DNA of 50,113 bases from Apopatosoma sp963618495 (GCA_963618495.1 CAVESF010000017.1:1-50113); one strand, 5' to 3'. Shown: positions 16,560 to 24,663, counted from the first letter of the stretch. A program made the numbers and translations. The notes: generated by a model from the letters alone, not told the origin.

Positions 16560-17099
16560 TTATTTGGCAAACGGTGCGCCCATAAGCTCGAGCAGCGCCT
16601 TTGCTTCTTCGTCGTTTGTGGCTGTTGTGACAAAGGCAATATCCATACCTCTTATCTTATCAACCTTTTCGTATTCGATTTCGGGGAATATGATTTGCTC
16701 TTTCAGACCGAGCGAATAGTTGCCGCGACCGTCAAATGCATTGGGGTTGATACCCTTGAAGTCACGAACGCGGGGCAGCGCCAGGTTGAAAAGTCTGTCC
16801 ATGAACTCGTACATTCTCGAGCCGCGGAGAGTAACCTTAACGCCTATCGTCATTCCCTGTCTGATTTTGAAGTTTGCGACCGACTTCTTTGCGTGAGTCG
16901 GTACGGCTTTCTGACCTGTTATAGCAGTAACATCCGCTATTATAGCATCTATTACCTTCGCATTGTCCTTAGCCTCGCCTGCGCCCACGTTGATAACTAT
17001 CTTATCAAAGCGCGGAATCTGCATGGGGCTCTTATAGTTGAATTTCTTCATCAATGCGGGAGCAACTTCTGCCTTGTAAAAATCCTGTAATCTAGCCAT
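16560..17099 (-). CDS. rplE: 50S ribosomal protein L5
   Basis: Central-protuberance protein that binds 5S rRNA and P-site tRNA. It has 179 residues, with QIPRFDKIVINVGAGEA near the N-terminus and the RGMDIAFVTTATNDEEAKALLELMG end. It lies 17 nt after rplX. Confidence 0.98.
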   Translation of the reverse strand: MARLQDFYKAEVAPALMKKFNYKSPMQIPRFDKIVINVGAGEAKDNAKVIDAIIADVTAITGQKAVPTHAKKSVANFKIRQGMTIGVKVTLRGSRMYEFMDRLFNLALPRVRDFKGINPNAFDGRGNYSLGLKEQIIFPEIEYEKVDKIRGMDIAFVTTATNDEEAKALLELMGAPFAK

Positions 17100-17116
17100 T
17101 TTACTTTACCTCCGCA

Positions 17117-17431
17117 TTAAAATTCTTTGCCGCATTTCTTGCAAACGCGGACTTTCTTGTCGCCGTCCACCTTGATGCCGGTGCGAACGCCCTTGCCGCA
17201 CTTGGAGCAGAAGAGCTGTACTTTATCTGCGTACATAGCGCCTTCAACATCCACGATACCGCCTGCTTCGCCCTGCTTTCTCGGCTTCGAATGCTTTTTC
17301 TTTATGTTGACGCCCTCGATGATAACTTTTCTCTCATCGGGGGATACCGCAACAACCTTACCCTTTTTACCCTTTTCGGTTCCGGATATAACAATAACGG
17401 TATCGTCTTTTCTTACATGAAGTTTACTCAT
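17117..17431 (-). CDS. rplX: 50S ribosomal protein L24 with zinc-ribbon tail
   Basis: Early-assembly protein at the exit tunnel. The N-terminal 60 residues are the KOW fold (DDTVIVISGTEKGKKGKVV). The C-terminal part carries two CxxC pairs (C75, C78, C97, C100) that form a zinc-ribbon-like element, known in many Clostridia but absent from the E. coli protein. Total length is 104 residues. Confidence 0.97.
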   Translation of the reverse strand: MSKLHVRKDDTVIVISGTEKGKKGKVVAVSPDERKVIIEGVNIKKKHSKPRKQGEAGGIVDVEGAMYADKVQLFCSKCGKGVRTGIKVDGDKKVRVCKKCGKEF

Positions 17432-17453
17432 TTTTCAAATCCTCCCATTATAA

Positions 17454-17822
17454 TTACAGTACTTCGGGAGCCAGAGAAAGAATCTTCAGATAATCCTTCT
17501 CACGGAGCTCTCTTGCTACCGGCCCGAATATACGCGTTCCTCTTGGCGTTTTGTCGTCTTTGATGATGACAGCCGCGTTCTCATCGAACTTCAGGTATGA
17601 ACCGTCTGCACGCTTCACACCCTTGACGCTGCGCACGATAACAGCCTTTACGACTTCACCCTTTTTAACGGTGCCGCCGGGAGCTGCTTTCTTTACAGCC
17701 GCAACTACAACATCTCCGATATTGGCATATCTTCTGCCAGTACCGCCAAGCACGCGAATACACATGATTTCTTTAGCGCCTGTATTATCGGCGACTTTCA
17801 TCAATGACTGCTGTTGTATCAT
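17454..17822 (-). CDS. rplN: 50S ribosomal protein L14
   Basis: Interface protein that makes bridges to 16S rRNA and binds L19 and the silencing factor RsfS. It has 122 residues, from MIQQQSLMKVADNTGAKEI to the REKDYLKILSLAPEVL end, the exact family length. The gap before it on the operon (17823-17890) is 68 nt and holds no gene. Confidence 0.98.
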   Translation of the reverse strand: MIQQQSLMKVADNTGAKEIMCIRVLGGTGRRYANIGDVVVAAVKKAAPGGTVKKGEVVKAVIVRSVKGVKRADGSYLKFDENAAVIIKDDKTPRGTRIFGPVARELREKDYLKILSLAPEVL

Positions 17823-17890
17823 TGTGCTTACCTCCTAAAATTCACATCTCACAGGTTGTGGCTTTGCCACTCTAACCTTGCACTATGAAA

Positions 17891-18157
17891 TTATTTTGCT
17901 TTTTCGATGATTTCAACGACTCTCCATCTTTTCTCTTTGGAAAGCGGTCTTGTTTCCATGATGCTTACTTTATCGCCAACTGCGCACTCGTTATTTTCAT
18001 CATGCGCCTTGAACTTGACTGTTCTCTTGATGACCTTACCGTATTTGGGGTGCTTTACATTATCCTGGATTGCGACAACTACCGTCTTGTCCATTTTATC
18101 GCTTACCACCATGCCTACTCTGGTCTTTCTGAGGTTTCTTTCTACTGCTTCACTCAT
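17891..18157 (-). CDS. rpsQ: 30S ribosomal protein S17
   Basis: OB-fold primary binder of the 16S 5' domain. The start is the ATG at 18157 (MSEAVERNLRKTRVGMV), with AGAGGAGAA upstream; an ATG seven codons earlier lacks a site. The 88 residues include VVSDKMDKTVVVAI and GDKVSIMETRPLSKEKRWRV. Confidence 0.97.
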   Translation of the reverse strand: MSEAVERNLRKTRVGMVVSDKMDKTVVVAIQDNVKHPKYGKVIKRTVKFKAHDENNECAVGDKVSIMETRPLSKEKRWRVVEIIEKAK

Positions 18158-18174
18158 GACACATTCTCCTCTCT

Positions 18175-18375
18175 TCAAGCCTTTTCAGCGTTCTTCTTTT
18201 CCTGAAGAACGGTCATTACTCTTGCGATATCCTTCTTGACCTCTGCAATCTTGTGCGGATTGTCGAGCTGATTTATCGCATTCTGGAAGCGAAGATTGAA
18301 AAGTTCGCTTTTCAGCTCCTTGAGCTTAGAGGTAAGTTCAGCGGAAGTTAATTTACTGAGTTCTGTAGCTTTCAC
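18175..18375 (-). CDS. rpmC: 50S ribosomal protein L29
   Basis: Small helical-hairpin protein at the exit tunnel, a contact for trigger factor and SRP. It has 66 residues with a GTG start behind AGGAGGG. LKSELFNLRFQNAINQLDNP is the family signature. Confidence 0.96.
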   Translation of the reverse strand: MKATELSKLTSAELTSKLKELKSELFNLRFQNAINQLDNPHKIAEVKKDIARVMTVLQEKKNAEKA

Positions 18376-18379
18376 TGGT

Positions 18380-18799
18380 TTAGCCCTCCTCTACTTCTTT
18401 TTTAACGAATTTGCATTTGATAGGCAGCTTGTGGGAAGCAAGTCTCATAGCTTCCTTTGCCGTCTCCTCCGAAACGCCGTCCATCTCGAACATGACTCTT
18501 CCGGGCTTGACAACCGCTACCCAGTACTCGGGAGAACCTTTACCGGAACCCATTCGGGTCTCGGCAGGCTTCTCTGTGATAGGCTTGTCCGGGAAAATCT
18601 TTATCCAGACATTACCGCCACGCTTGATGTATCTTGTCATAGCGATACGGGCAGCCTCTATCTGGTTGCTTGTGATCCAAGCGGGCTCCAGAGCCGCGAG
18701 ACCGTAGGAACCGTAAGTTACGGTATTGCCCTTGTGTGCGGTACCCTTAAGTCTGCCACGCTGAACGCGTCTGTATTTAACTCTCTTAGGCATTAACAT
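18380..18799 (-). CDS. rplP: 50S ribosomal protein L16
   Basis: Protein near the A site and the central protuberance. It has 139 residues and starts MLMPKRVKYRRVQRGRLKG, the usual MLxPKR beginning, so the first ATG is preferred over the one two codons later. The RMGSGKGSPEYWVAVVKPG stretch contains the arginine that is hydroxylated in some bacteria. Confidence 0.97.
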   Translation of the reverse strand: MLMPKRVKYRRVQRGRLKGTAHKGNTVTYGSYGLAALEPAWITSNQIEAARIAMTRYIKRGGNVWIKIFPDKPITEKPAETRMGSGKGSPEYWVAVVKPGRVMFEMDGVSEETAKEAMRLASHKLPIKCKFVKKEVEEG

Positions 18800-18801
18800 A
18801 A

Positions 18802-19578
18802 TTACTTCGCTCCTCCTTCTCTGGGCTGTCTGGGAGCGCGGGGACGGCGATCGCCGCCGCGGTCATTTCTTCTGCCTTCGCCCCTGTCGTTTCTTCTGGG
18901 GAATCTGGGCTTCTCGCGCTCAGGCGCGTCTGCCTTTCTGTCGGCAAGGACTTCGCCCTTGTATATCCAGACCTTAACGCCTATCTTTCCGTATGTGGTG
19001 TTAGCCTCATAGAAACCGTAGTCGATATCGGCTCTGATAGTCTGAAGCGGAATTGTGCCCTCGTGATAGTGCTCACTGCGAGCGATTTCTGCGCCGCCGA
19101 GACGACCGGATACCGTAATCTTGATACCCTTCGCGCCGAGACGCATTGTTCTGCCGATAGCCTGCTTCATGGCGCGGCGGAACGCGATTCTCTTTTCGAG
19201 CTGGCTTGCGATGCTTTCTGCAACGAGCTGTGCGTTGAGATCGGGGTTCTTGACCTCCATAGCCTCAACGGAAACAGCCTTGCCTGTCATCTTTTCGAGA
19301 GCTACGCGGAGCTTTTCGATTTCAACGCCGCCGCGACCGATAACCATACCGGGTTTAGCGCAGTGGATGATAACCTTTACTCTGCCTGCGTCGCCGCAGG
19401 TTCTCTCGATTTCGATTCTGGAAACGCCCGCGAGCTTAAGCTGCTCTTTGAGATATTTTCTGACATTGTAGTCGGAAACAAGTGTATCGCCGAATACTTC
19501 ATCGCGTGCGAACCATCTTGAATCCCAGTCCTTAATAACGCCTACACGCAAACCGTGCGGATTAACTTTCTGACCCAT
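18802..19578 (-). CDS. rpsC: 30S ribosomal protein S3 with long basic tail
   Basis: mRNA-entry protein with helicase-assisting activity. The core (about 1-210) has the N-terminal MGQKVNPHGLRVGVIKDW and the type II KH motif with KPGMVIGRGGVEIEKLR. Residues about 211-258 form an extra tail rich in R, D and G with RGEGRRNDRGGDRRPRAP, probably disordered and RNA-binding. Total length is 258, longer than the common 215-230. Confidence 0.97.
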   Translation of the reverse strand: MGQKVNPHGLRVGVIKDWDSRWFARDEVFGDTLVSDYNVRKYLKEQLKLAGVSRIEIERTCGDAGRVKVIIHCAKPGMVIGRGGVEIEKLRVALEKMTGKAVSVEAMEVKNPDLNAQLVAESIASQLEKRIAFRRAMKQAIGRTMRLGAKGIKITVSGRLGGAEIARSEHYHEGTIPLQTIRADIDYGFYEANTTYGKIGVKVWIYKGEVLADRKADAPEREKPRFPRRNDRGEGRRNDRGGDRRPRAPRQPREGGAK

Positions 19579-19596
19579 TATCTGCGAACCTCCTTC

Positions 19597-19935
19597 TTAT
19601 GCTCTTTCCTTGAGGACAAGCGTAACATGGCTTGTTCTCTTCAGGATTCTGTCTGCGCTGCCCTTGGCTCTGGGCATTATTCTCTTGAGAGTCTTGCCCG
19701 GGCATACAAAGCACTCGCTTACATAAAGCTTGCTTGTATCCATGCCGAAGTTGTGCTCGGCATTTGCCATAGCGCTCTTCAGCAGCTTAATAAGGTATTC
19801 ACTCGCAGACTTAGGAGTGTTTTTAAGAATTGCCATTGCCATTCCCGCATCCTTACCTCTGATAAGGTCCAGTACAATCTGTACTTTGCGCGGGGATATT
19901 CTGGCATCTTTAAGATATGCTCTTGCTTCTTTCAT
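19597..19935 (-). CDS. rplV: 50S ribosomal protein L22
   Basis: Its extended loop lines the exit tunnel; changes there give macrolide resistance in other bacteria. It has 112 residues, with the loop sequence RIMPRAKGSADRILKRTSH intact and without the known insertion or deletion types. It lies between rpsS and rpsC. Confidence 0.98.
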   Translation of the reverse strand: MKEARAYLKDARISPRKVQIVLDLIRGKDAGMAMAILKNTPKSASEYLIKLLKSAMANAEHNFGMDTSKLYVSECFVCPGKTLKRIMPRAKGSADRILKRTSHVTLVLKERA

Positions 19936-19968
19936 TTATAATTAGCCTCCCTTCGCATTGGTGCGAGA

Positions 19969-20250
19969 TTATTTACCGTTGTTCGATGTCTTGCTTCCGG
20001 CATGACCCTTGAATGTTCTCGTGGGTGCAAATTCGCCGAGCTTGTGTCCCACCATATCCTCGGTTACATATATCGGAACATGCTTTCTTCCGTCGTGTAC
20101 CGCGATTGTGTGTCCTACAAATTCGGGGAATATCGTGGAAGCACGCGACCAAGTTTTCAGTACCTTCTTTTCACCCTTCTCATTCATAGCTTCAATTCTG
20201 GAAAAGAGCTTTGCTTCAACGAAAGGTCCTTTTTTAAGGCTTCTACTCAT
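19969..20250 (-). CDS. rpsS: 30S ribosomal protein S19
   Basis: Head protein next to S13. It has 93 residues from MSRSLKKGPFVEAKLF to GEFAPTRTFKGHAGS, the standard family pattern and length. It lies 14 nt after rplB. Confidence 0.98.
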   Translation of the reverse strand: MSRSLKKGPFVEAKLFSRIEAMNEKGEKKVLKTWSRASTIFPEFVGHTIAVHDGRKHVPIYVTEDMVGHKLGEFAPTRTFKGHAGSKTSNNGK

Positions 20251-20264
20251 TTTATGCTTCCTCC

Positions 20265-21098
20265 TTATTTACCGTTTCTGTGTTTTACAATGAACTTCTC
20301 TGTTCTTGCCTTCTTGTCTCTGGTCTTATAACCGAGAGCGGGCTTGCCCCAAGGCGTAACAGGGTTCGGACGACCGATAGGCGACTTGCCTTCGCCACCG
20401 CCGTGCGGGTGATCGCAGGGGTTCATGACGGAACCGCGGACTGTGGGACGAATGCCCATGTGGCGGGTTCTGCCGGCTTTACCTATCTTTACATTTTCAT
20501 GGTCAATATTGGAAACCTGACCGATTGTAGCTCTGCAATCGAGACGAATGATTCTCACTTCGCCCGAAGGAAGTCTGACCTGAGCCACGCCGTTTTCCTT
20601 AGCCATGAGCTGAGCTGCGCTGCCGGCGCTGCGGACAAGCTGACCGCCCTTGCCGGGATAAAGCTCAATATTGTAGATGAATGTACCTACGGGAATGTTG
20701 GCAACGGGAAGTGTATTGCCGGGTTTGATGTCGGCGCCTGCGCCGCAGTAAACCTTGTCGCCGTCGGTAAGACCTACGGGAGCAATCATATACTTCTTTG
20801 TGCCGTCTTCATACTGAAGCAGTGCGATATAAGCGGTGCGGTTCGGGTCATACTCGATACCGATAACAGTAGCGGCCTGCTCTGTGAAATCACGCTTGAA
20901 ATCGACTATTCTGTACTTCTGCTTGTTGCCGCCGCCCTTGTGACGAACGGTGATTCTGCCGTAGCTGTTTCTGCCGGCATTCTTCTTCTTGATAACTACG
21001 AGACTCTTTTCGGGGCTGAACTTTGTGATTTCCGCATAGTCAGCAACTGTCATGTTTCTTCTCGCAGGAGTCGTAGGTTTATACTTTATAGTAGCCAT
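20265..21098 (-). CDS. rplB: 50S ribosomal protein L2
   Basis: One of the most conserved large-subunit proteins, needed for subunit joining and peptidyl transfer. It has 277 residues, with an OB fold, an SH3-like domain and the C-terminal NPCDHPHGGGEGKSPIGR that carries the critical histidine. It lies 20 nt after rplW. Confidence 0.98.
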   Translation of the reverse strand: MATIKYKPTTPARRNMTVADYAEITKFSPEKSLVVIKKKNAGRNSYGRITVRHKGGGNKQKYRIVDFKRDFTEQAATVIGIEYDPNRTAYIALLQYEDGTKKYMIAPVGLTDGDKVYCGAGADIKPGNTLPVANIPVGTFIYNIELYPGKGGQLVRSAGSAAQLMAKENGVAQVRLPSGEVRIIRLDCRATIGQVSNIDHENVKIGKAGRTRHMGIRPTVRGSVMNPCDHPHGGGEGKSPIGRPNPVTPWGKPALGYKTRDKKARTEKFIVKHRNGK

Positions 21099-21118
21099 AA
21101 TTCGTTACTCCTCCTTCA

Positions 21119-21412
21119 TTAAATCATGCCGTCAAAGAACTCGATGGACTTAGATCCCTGTGCAAGTGTAACAATAGCCTTTTTCCATGCTTTTGTGTAA
21201 CCGGAATGCACGCCGAGCGTTTTGGGCTTTCTTTTCATGTTGATTGTGTTTACATCCTGTACCTTAACACCGAAAACCTCTTCCACCGCAGCCGCGATTT
21301 CGGGCTTTGTAGCGGACTTGAGAACTTCGAATGTGTATCTCAGGTTCTGTGTAGCAGAAAGACTGGATTCTGTGATAACAGGTCTGATTATTATATCATG
21401 TGCTGTCTTCAT
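21119..21412 (-). CDS. rplW: 50S ribosomal protein L23
   Basis: Exit-tunnel rim protein that docks trigger factor and SRP. It has 97 residues with HDIIIRPVITESSLS at the start and VNTINMKRKPKTLGVHSGY. Its start overlaps the rplD stop by one base (TAATG), so the two are translationally coupled. Confidence 0.97.
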   Translation of the reverse strand: MKTAHDIIIRPVITESSLSATQNLRYTFEVLKSATKPEIAAAVEEVFGVKVQDVNTINMKRKPKTLGVHSGYTKAWKKAIVTLAQGSKSIEFFDGMI

Positions 21413-22035
21413 TACGCATAAACCTCCATCATTTTTTCTGCCGCAACCTTAACCACAACGAGCTTGTTGCAATTAAGGATATCGTATACATTGAGTGTGT
21501 TTGTGTAAGCTGTCTTTACGCCGGGAATGTTTGCGAAGCTCTTGCATACGAAATCATTCTTCTCGGCGAGAACTACGAGCGTCTTGCCTGTAGCGCCGAT
21601 AGCGGAAAGCATGTTTACCATTACTTTGGTCTTGTATTCAGTAGCCGTGATAGCGTCGAGAACTACGAGCTCGCCGCCTGCAAGCTTGGATGAGAGAGCG
21701 CTCTTCATAGCGAGTCTCTTGACCTTCTTGTTGAGGTCGATTCTGTAGCTTCTGGGCTTCGGTCCGAGTGCTACGCCGCCGTGCGTCCACTGAGGAGAAC
21801 GGGTAGAACCCTGTCTTGCTCTGCCTGTACCCTTCTGTCTCCACGGCTTCTTGCCGCCGCCGGAAACTTCGGTTCTTGTAAGAGTTGACTGTGTGCCCTG
21901 TCTCTGATTAAGGAGGTAAGCGCGAACAGCCGCGTGAAGAACCGCCGTGTTTACTTCAACAGCAAAAACGGAATCGGCAAGCTCCATAGAGCCTACTTCA
22001 GCGCCTGACATATTATAAACCTTTACATTTGCCAT
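21412..22035 (-). CDS. rplD: 50S ribosomal protein L4
   Basis: Exit-tunnel protein that in E. coli also represses the S10 operon. It has 207 residues, with the extended tunnel loop including GGGKKPWRQKGTGRARQGS and RSPQWTHGGVALGPKPR. The long structured leader before rpsJ would be the place for such feedback here, though L4 binding is not shown by the sequence. Confidence 0.98.
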   Translation of the reverse strand: MANVKVYNMSGAEVGSMELADSVFAVEVNTAVLHAAVRAYLLNQRQGTQSTLTRTEVSGGGKKPWRQKGTGRARQGSTRSPQWTHGGVALGPKPRSYRIDLNKKVKRLAMKSALSSKLAGGELVVLDAITATEYKTKVMVNMLSAIGATGKTLVVLAEKNDFVCKSFANIPGVKTAYTNTLNVYDILNCNKLVVVKVAAEKMMEVYA

Positions 22036-22052
22036 CGTGATTTTCCTCCTTC

Positions 22053-22685
22053 TTAAGCTTTAACGGTATTGCGGATGAATACGATACCGCCGCGCGCACC
22101 GGGAACGGCGCCCTTGACTGCGATAAGGTTCTTCTCTGCATCTACGCGTACTACATCGAGGTTCTGTATCGTAACCTTTTCGTTACCGTACTGACCTGCC
22201 ATGTGTTTGTTCTTGAATATTCTGGAAGGCGAGGAGTTCGCGCCCATGGAACCGGGCTGACGGTGGATAGGACCTGTACCGTGAGTCATCTTCAGGATGT
22301 GAGCGTTCCATCTCTTTACAACGCCGCTGTAGCCGCGACCTTTTGTCATGCCTGTAACATCAACTCTGTCGCCTGCCGCAAATACATCCGCGGAAACGAT
22401 ATCGCCTACGTTCAGGCTCTCTGCGTCGTCAAGTCTGAATTCTTTCAGATGCTTTTTCATAGCGACGCCCGCCTTTGCGAAATGTCCCTTTTCAGCCTTG
22501 TTAAGACTCTTTTCGCGTGCATCCTCAAAACCGAGCTGTACGCTGCTGTAGCCGTCGTGTTCAACAGTTTTCTTCTGTGCCACAACGCAGGGACCTGCTT
22601 CAATGATAGTAACCGGCACTACATTGCCGACTTCGTCGAAAATCTGAGTCATACCGATTTTCTTTCCGATGATACCCTTTTTCAT
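22053..22685 (-). CDS. rplC: 50S ribosomal protein L3
   Basis: Early assembly protein whose long loop approaches the peptidyl transferase centre. It has 210 residues from MKKGIIGKKIGMTQIFDEVG, with the loop HGTGPIHRQPGSMGANSSPS intact. A 133-nt gap (22686-22818) separates it from rpsJ and holds no gene. Confidence 0.98.
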   Translation of the reverse strand: MKKGIIGKKIGMTQIFDEVGNVVPVTIIEAGPCVVAQKKTVEHDGYSSVQLGFEDAREKSLNKAEKGHFAKAGVAMKKHLKEFRLDDAESLNVGDIVSADVFAAGDRVDVTGMTKGRGYSGVVKRWNAHILKMTHGTGPIHRQPGSMGANSSPSRIFKNKHMAGQYGNEKVTIQNLDVVRVDAEKNLIAVKGAVPGARGGIVFIRNTVKA

Positions 22686-22818
22686 TACCTTTCTTTGCCT
22701 CCTTTTAAGGTTATTGGTTGACCGTCCGTGAGCGGGTCAACATGACCAAAAGCAGCCATAATAATATAAGGAAGGATTTTTCCCCATATCGTTATCTGTT
22801 GCTTTGCCGAAAACGAAA

Positions 22819-23130
22819 TTAAAGCTTAACTTCGATTTCAACGCCGACCGGAAGTTCGAGACTTGTGATTGCTTCGATAGCCTTCTGAGAGGGCTTGATA
22901 ACATCAATGAGTCTCTTGTGAGTTCTTGTTTCAAACTGTTCTCTGCTGTCCTTATACTTGTGAACGGCGCGCAGGATTGTAACGATTTCTTTCTCCGTGG
23001 GAAGCGGAATGGGACCGGATACGGTCGCACCGTTTCTCTTCGCAGCGTCTACAATCTTCTCTGCCGCAGCGTCAACCAGTGTATGGTCATAGCTTCTCAG
23101 TCTGATTCTGATTTTCTCGCTAACTGCCAC
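22819..23130 (-). CDS. rpsJ: 30S ribosomal protein S10
   Basis: Head protein that also serves as NusE in antitermination complexes. It has 103 residues with a GTG start behind AAGGAGG. It carries IRIRLRSYDHTLVDAAAEKIV, the GPIPLPTEKEIVTILR loop and HKRLIDVIKP. It is the first gene of the ribosomal cluster; str-operon genes are not upstream, so the S10 cluster begins a new unit with its own promoter. Confidence 0.98.
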   Translation of the reverse strand: MAVSEKIRIRLRSYDHTLVDAAAEKIVDAAKRNGATVSGPIPLPTEKEIVTILRAVHKYKDSREQFETRTHKRLIDVIKPSQKAIEAITSLELPVGVEIEVKL

Positions 23131-23517
23131 TTGATTTTCCTCCTTGATTATTTTGTCGGGGGTATGCGTGCTTCCGCAAGCAAAACACGCTCAGATTTTG
23201 TGAACATACAATCGGGTGTTTCCACCCTCTCAAAATTAAAACCGGAAAATTCCGGTGCGGGGCGCTTCGCCGGATTGACACTGCACGCAGTGCAATATCC
23301 GCGTCCCGGGCTCTGCCAAAAAATCTGTTTCGCCCGTTTTTGTTCGGACATACTCTGCGAAAATTACCCGCAAATTGCGGCAACCTCTCGCTTCATCGCA
23401 CATCAAGCTTTTTCATTTTACATTAAAAAGGCTTATTTGTCAATAGTTTTCGGCAATTTTTACGTAATTTTTCCGAAAATTTTGCTTTAGAATTTCAGAG
23501 AAATTTTCGCCTGATTT
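23131..23517 (-). promoter_or_regulatory. Long structured leader of the S10 operon
   Basis: About 390 nt with no gene lie between the predicted start of transcription and rpsJ. Inverted repeats are dense: CCGGAAAATTCCGG (about 23242-23255), CACTGCACGCAGTG (about 23279-23292), and GCTTCCGCAAGC (about 23170-23181). Leaders of this kind often mediate feedback by a ribosomal protein such as L4. The open frames here have no family resemblance. Confidence 0.5.
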
Positions 23518-23524
23518 TTGTGCA

Positions 23525-23553
23525 ATTATAACAAAAATATAAAATTTAAAAAA
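23525..23553 (-). promoter_or_regulatory. Promoter of the S10-spc-alpha operon
   Basis: On the minus strand, a perfect TATAAT (23530-23525) is preceded at 17 nt by TTTTTT in an AT-rich tract that could act as an UP element. The -35 is weak, as is common for strong AT-rich promoters of this type. It is back to back with the TSCPD gene promoter. Confidence 0.5.
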
Positions 23554-23576
23554 TTTTTCGTTCCGCTATTGTTTTT

Positions 23577-23604
23577 TTGAGCATTTTTTGATAGAATATA
23601 TTAT
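23577..23604 (+). promoter_or_regulatory. Promoter of the TSCPD gene
   Basis: TTGAGC (23577-23582), a 16-nt spacer and TATTAT (23599-23604), followed by a short leader of about 30 nt. Confidence 0.55.
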
Positions 23605-23638
23605 GGAAATTTAGGAAAATGAAGGAAGGAAAATCAAA

Positions 23639-23890
23639 GTGACAAAAACATCCGTATATAAGCCGAAAGGCGTATGCTCGCGCCAGATTGAGGTCACCAT
23701 AGAGGACGGCATAATAAAAGAAGTGAAATTCACAGGCGGTTGCAACGGCAACACCAAAGGCATCTCTTCCCTTGTCGTCGGCATGAAAGCAGAAGATGTG
23801 GTAAAGCGCCTGCGCGGCACGGATTGCGGCGGCAGAGGCACATCGTGTCCAGACCAGCTTGCAAGAGCCATAGAAGAAATGATAGAGTAA
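23639..23890 (+). CDS. TSCPD-domain protein (TIGR03905-like)
   Basis: An 83-residue protein with a GTG start behind AAGGAAGGA. The whole protein is a TSCPD domain: CSRQIEVTIEDGIIKEVKFTGG, then GCNGNTKGI, and the signature GTSCPDQLARAIEEMI. Five cysteines suggest metal binding. The same domain ends vitamin-B12-dependent ribonucleotide reductases, but this free-standing version has no known function. It stands alone between the ribosomal promoter and a tRNA. Confidence 0.85.
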   Translation: MTKTSVYKPKGVCSRQIEVTIEDGIIKEVKFTGGCNGNTKGISSLVVGMKAEDVVKRLRGTDCGGRGTSCPDQLARAIEEMIE

Positions 23891-23981
23891 AAATAACAAA
23901 ATAAAACAAAAAAAGCTCGGGGGGGTAGCAAGTGCCTCAAAACGCGATTTTTGATTGCGCTTTTTATGCTCCCGATTATAT

Positions 23982-24058
23982 CCGCCCTTAGCTCAATTGG
24001 ATAGAGTATCAGATTCCGATTCTGACGGTTGCAGGTTCGATTCCTGTAGGGCGGGCCA
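23982..24058 (+). tRNA. tRNA-Arg (anticodon CCG)
   Basis: A complete cloverleaf. The acceptor CCGCCCT pairs with AGGGCGG, the D-arm is GCTC/GAGT, the anticodon stem is TCAGA/TCTGA with loop TTCCGAT (anticodon CCG, reading CGG), and the T-arm is GCAGG/CCTGT with loop TTCGATT. Discriminator G and an encoded CCA follow. A terminator comes immediately after. Confidence 0.95.
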
Positions 24059-24060
24059 AA

Positions 24061-24092
24061 ACTCCGAGAGTCGCGACCCTCGGAGTTTTTTC
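24061..24092 (+). terminator. Terminator after tRNA-Arg
   Basis: ACTCCGAG (24061-24068) pairs with CTCGGAGT (24079-24086) around a GC-rich inner palindrome, followed by six T. Confidence 0.9.
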
Positions 24093-24160
24093 CTTTTCAC
24101 TTTTCACTTTTCACTCTTCACGAGCGTAGCAAAGTTATAGGTAATAGTGAATAGTGAAAA
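24090..24160. repeat. CT-rich direct repeat with inverted GTGAATAGTGAAA arm
   Basis: TTTTCAC is repeated three times in a row, then CTCTTCAC. About 25 nt later come TAATAGTGAATAGTGAAAAAG on the same strand, the approximate reverse complement, so the region could fold on itself. Similar CT-rich runs are at about 285-320 and, inverted, at about 33505-33535. This may be a dispersed intergenic element; copy number elsewhere is unknown. Confidence 0.4.
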
Positions 24161-24232
24161 AGTAAGGTAGCTTTCCACCCTGCGGGTGAAAAGCAATTTT
24201 ATCAAATAAAGTAAAAAGGAATTTTAAGGTAT

Positions 24233-24580
24233 ATGGCTGAAAGTGCATTGATGGTAAAATCAAAAGCGTTTGCTTTGGATGTGATTCGCGCATGCAGGAT
24301 TTTGCGGGAAGCAAAATGTGAAGGCGCACTAATCGGGCAGTTTTTGCGTTCCGGCACAAGCATCGGTACGAATATTCACGAGGCGTTTTATGCGCATGGA
24401 AAAGCTGACTTTATCGCAAAACTGCACATGGCTTTAAAAGAATGTTCCGAAACGGAATATTGGCTCGAACTTCTCATTGAAAGCGGATATTTCGGTGACA
24501 AGTCCATGCTCGACAGGTGCGTTGAGCTAAAAAGGATTCTCATTGCATCTCTCAATACAGCAAAGGAAAAAAGCACCTGA
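24233..24580 (+). CDS. Four-helix-bundle protein (23S rRNA IVS-protein-like)
   Basis: A 115-residue, all-helical protein of the four-helix-bundle family first seen in intervening sequences of 23S rRNA genes (TIGR02436-like). The signature is visible: ALDVIRACRILR, then LIGQFLRSGTSIGTNIHEA, KADFIAKLHMALKECSETEYWLELL. Function is unknown; these genes are often found alone in accessory spots near RNA genes. Here it follows tRNA-Arg and a repeat. The ATG at 24233 has an AAGG-type site 3-7 nt upstream; a second ATG six codons later is an alternative start. Confidence 0.85.
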   Translation: MAESALMVKSKAFALDVIRACRILREAKCEGALIGQFLRSGTSIGTNIHEAFYAHGKADFIAKLHMALKECSETEYWLELLIESGYFGDKSMLDRCVELKRILIASLNTAKEKST

Positions 24581-24663
24581 TGTATGTCTTCCGCGCGGCA
24601 ATCGTCCACCACCCCCCCCAAAAAAAACAAAAACAAAAAAAATAAACACACCAAGGAGGACCC

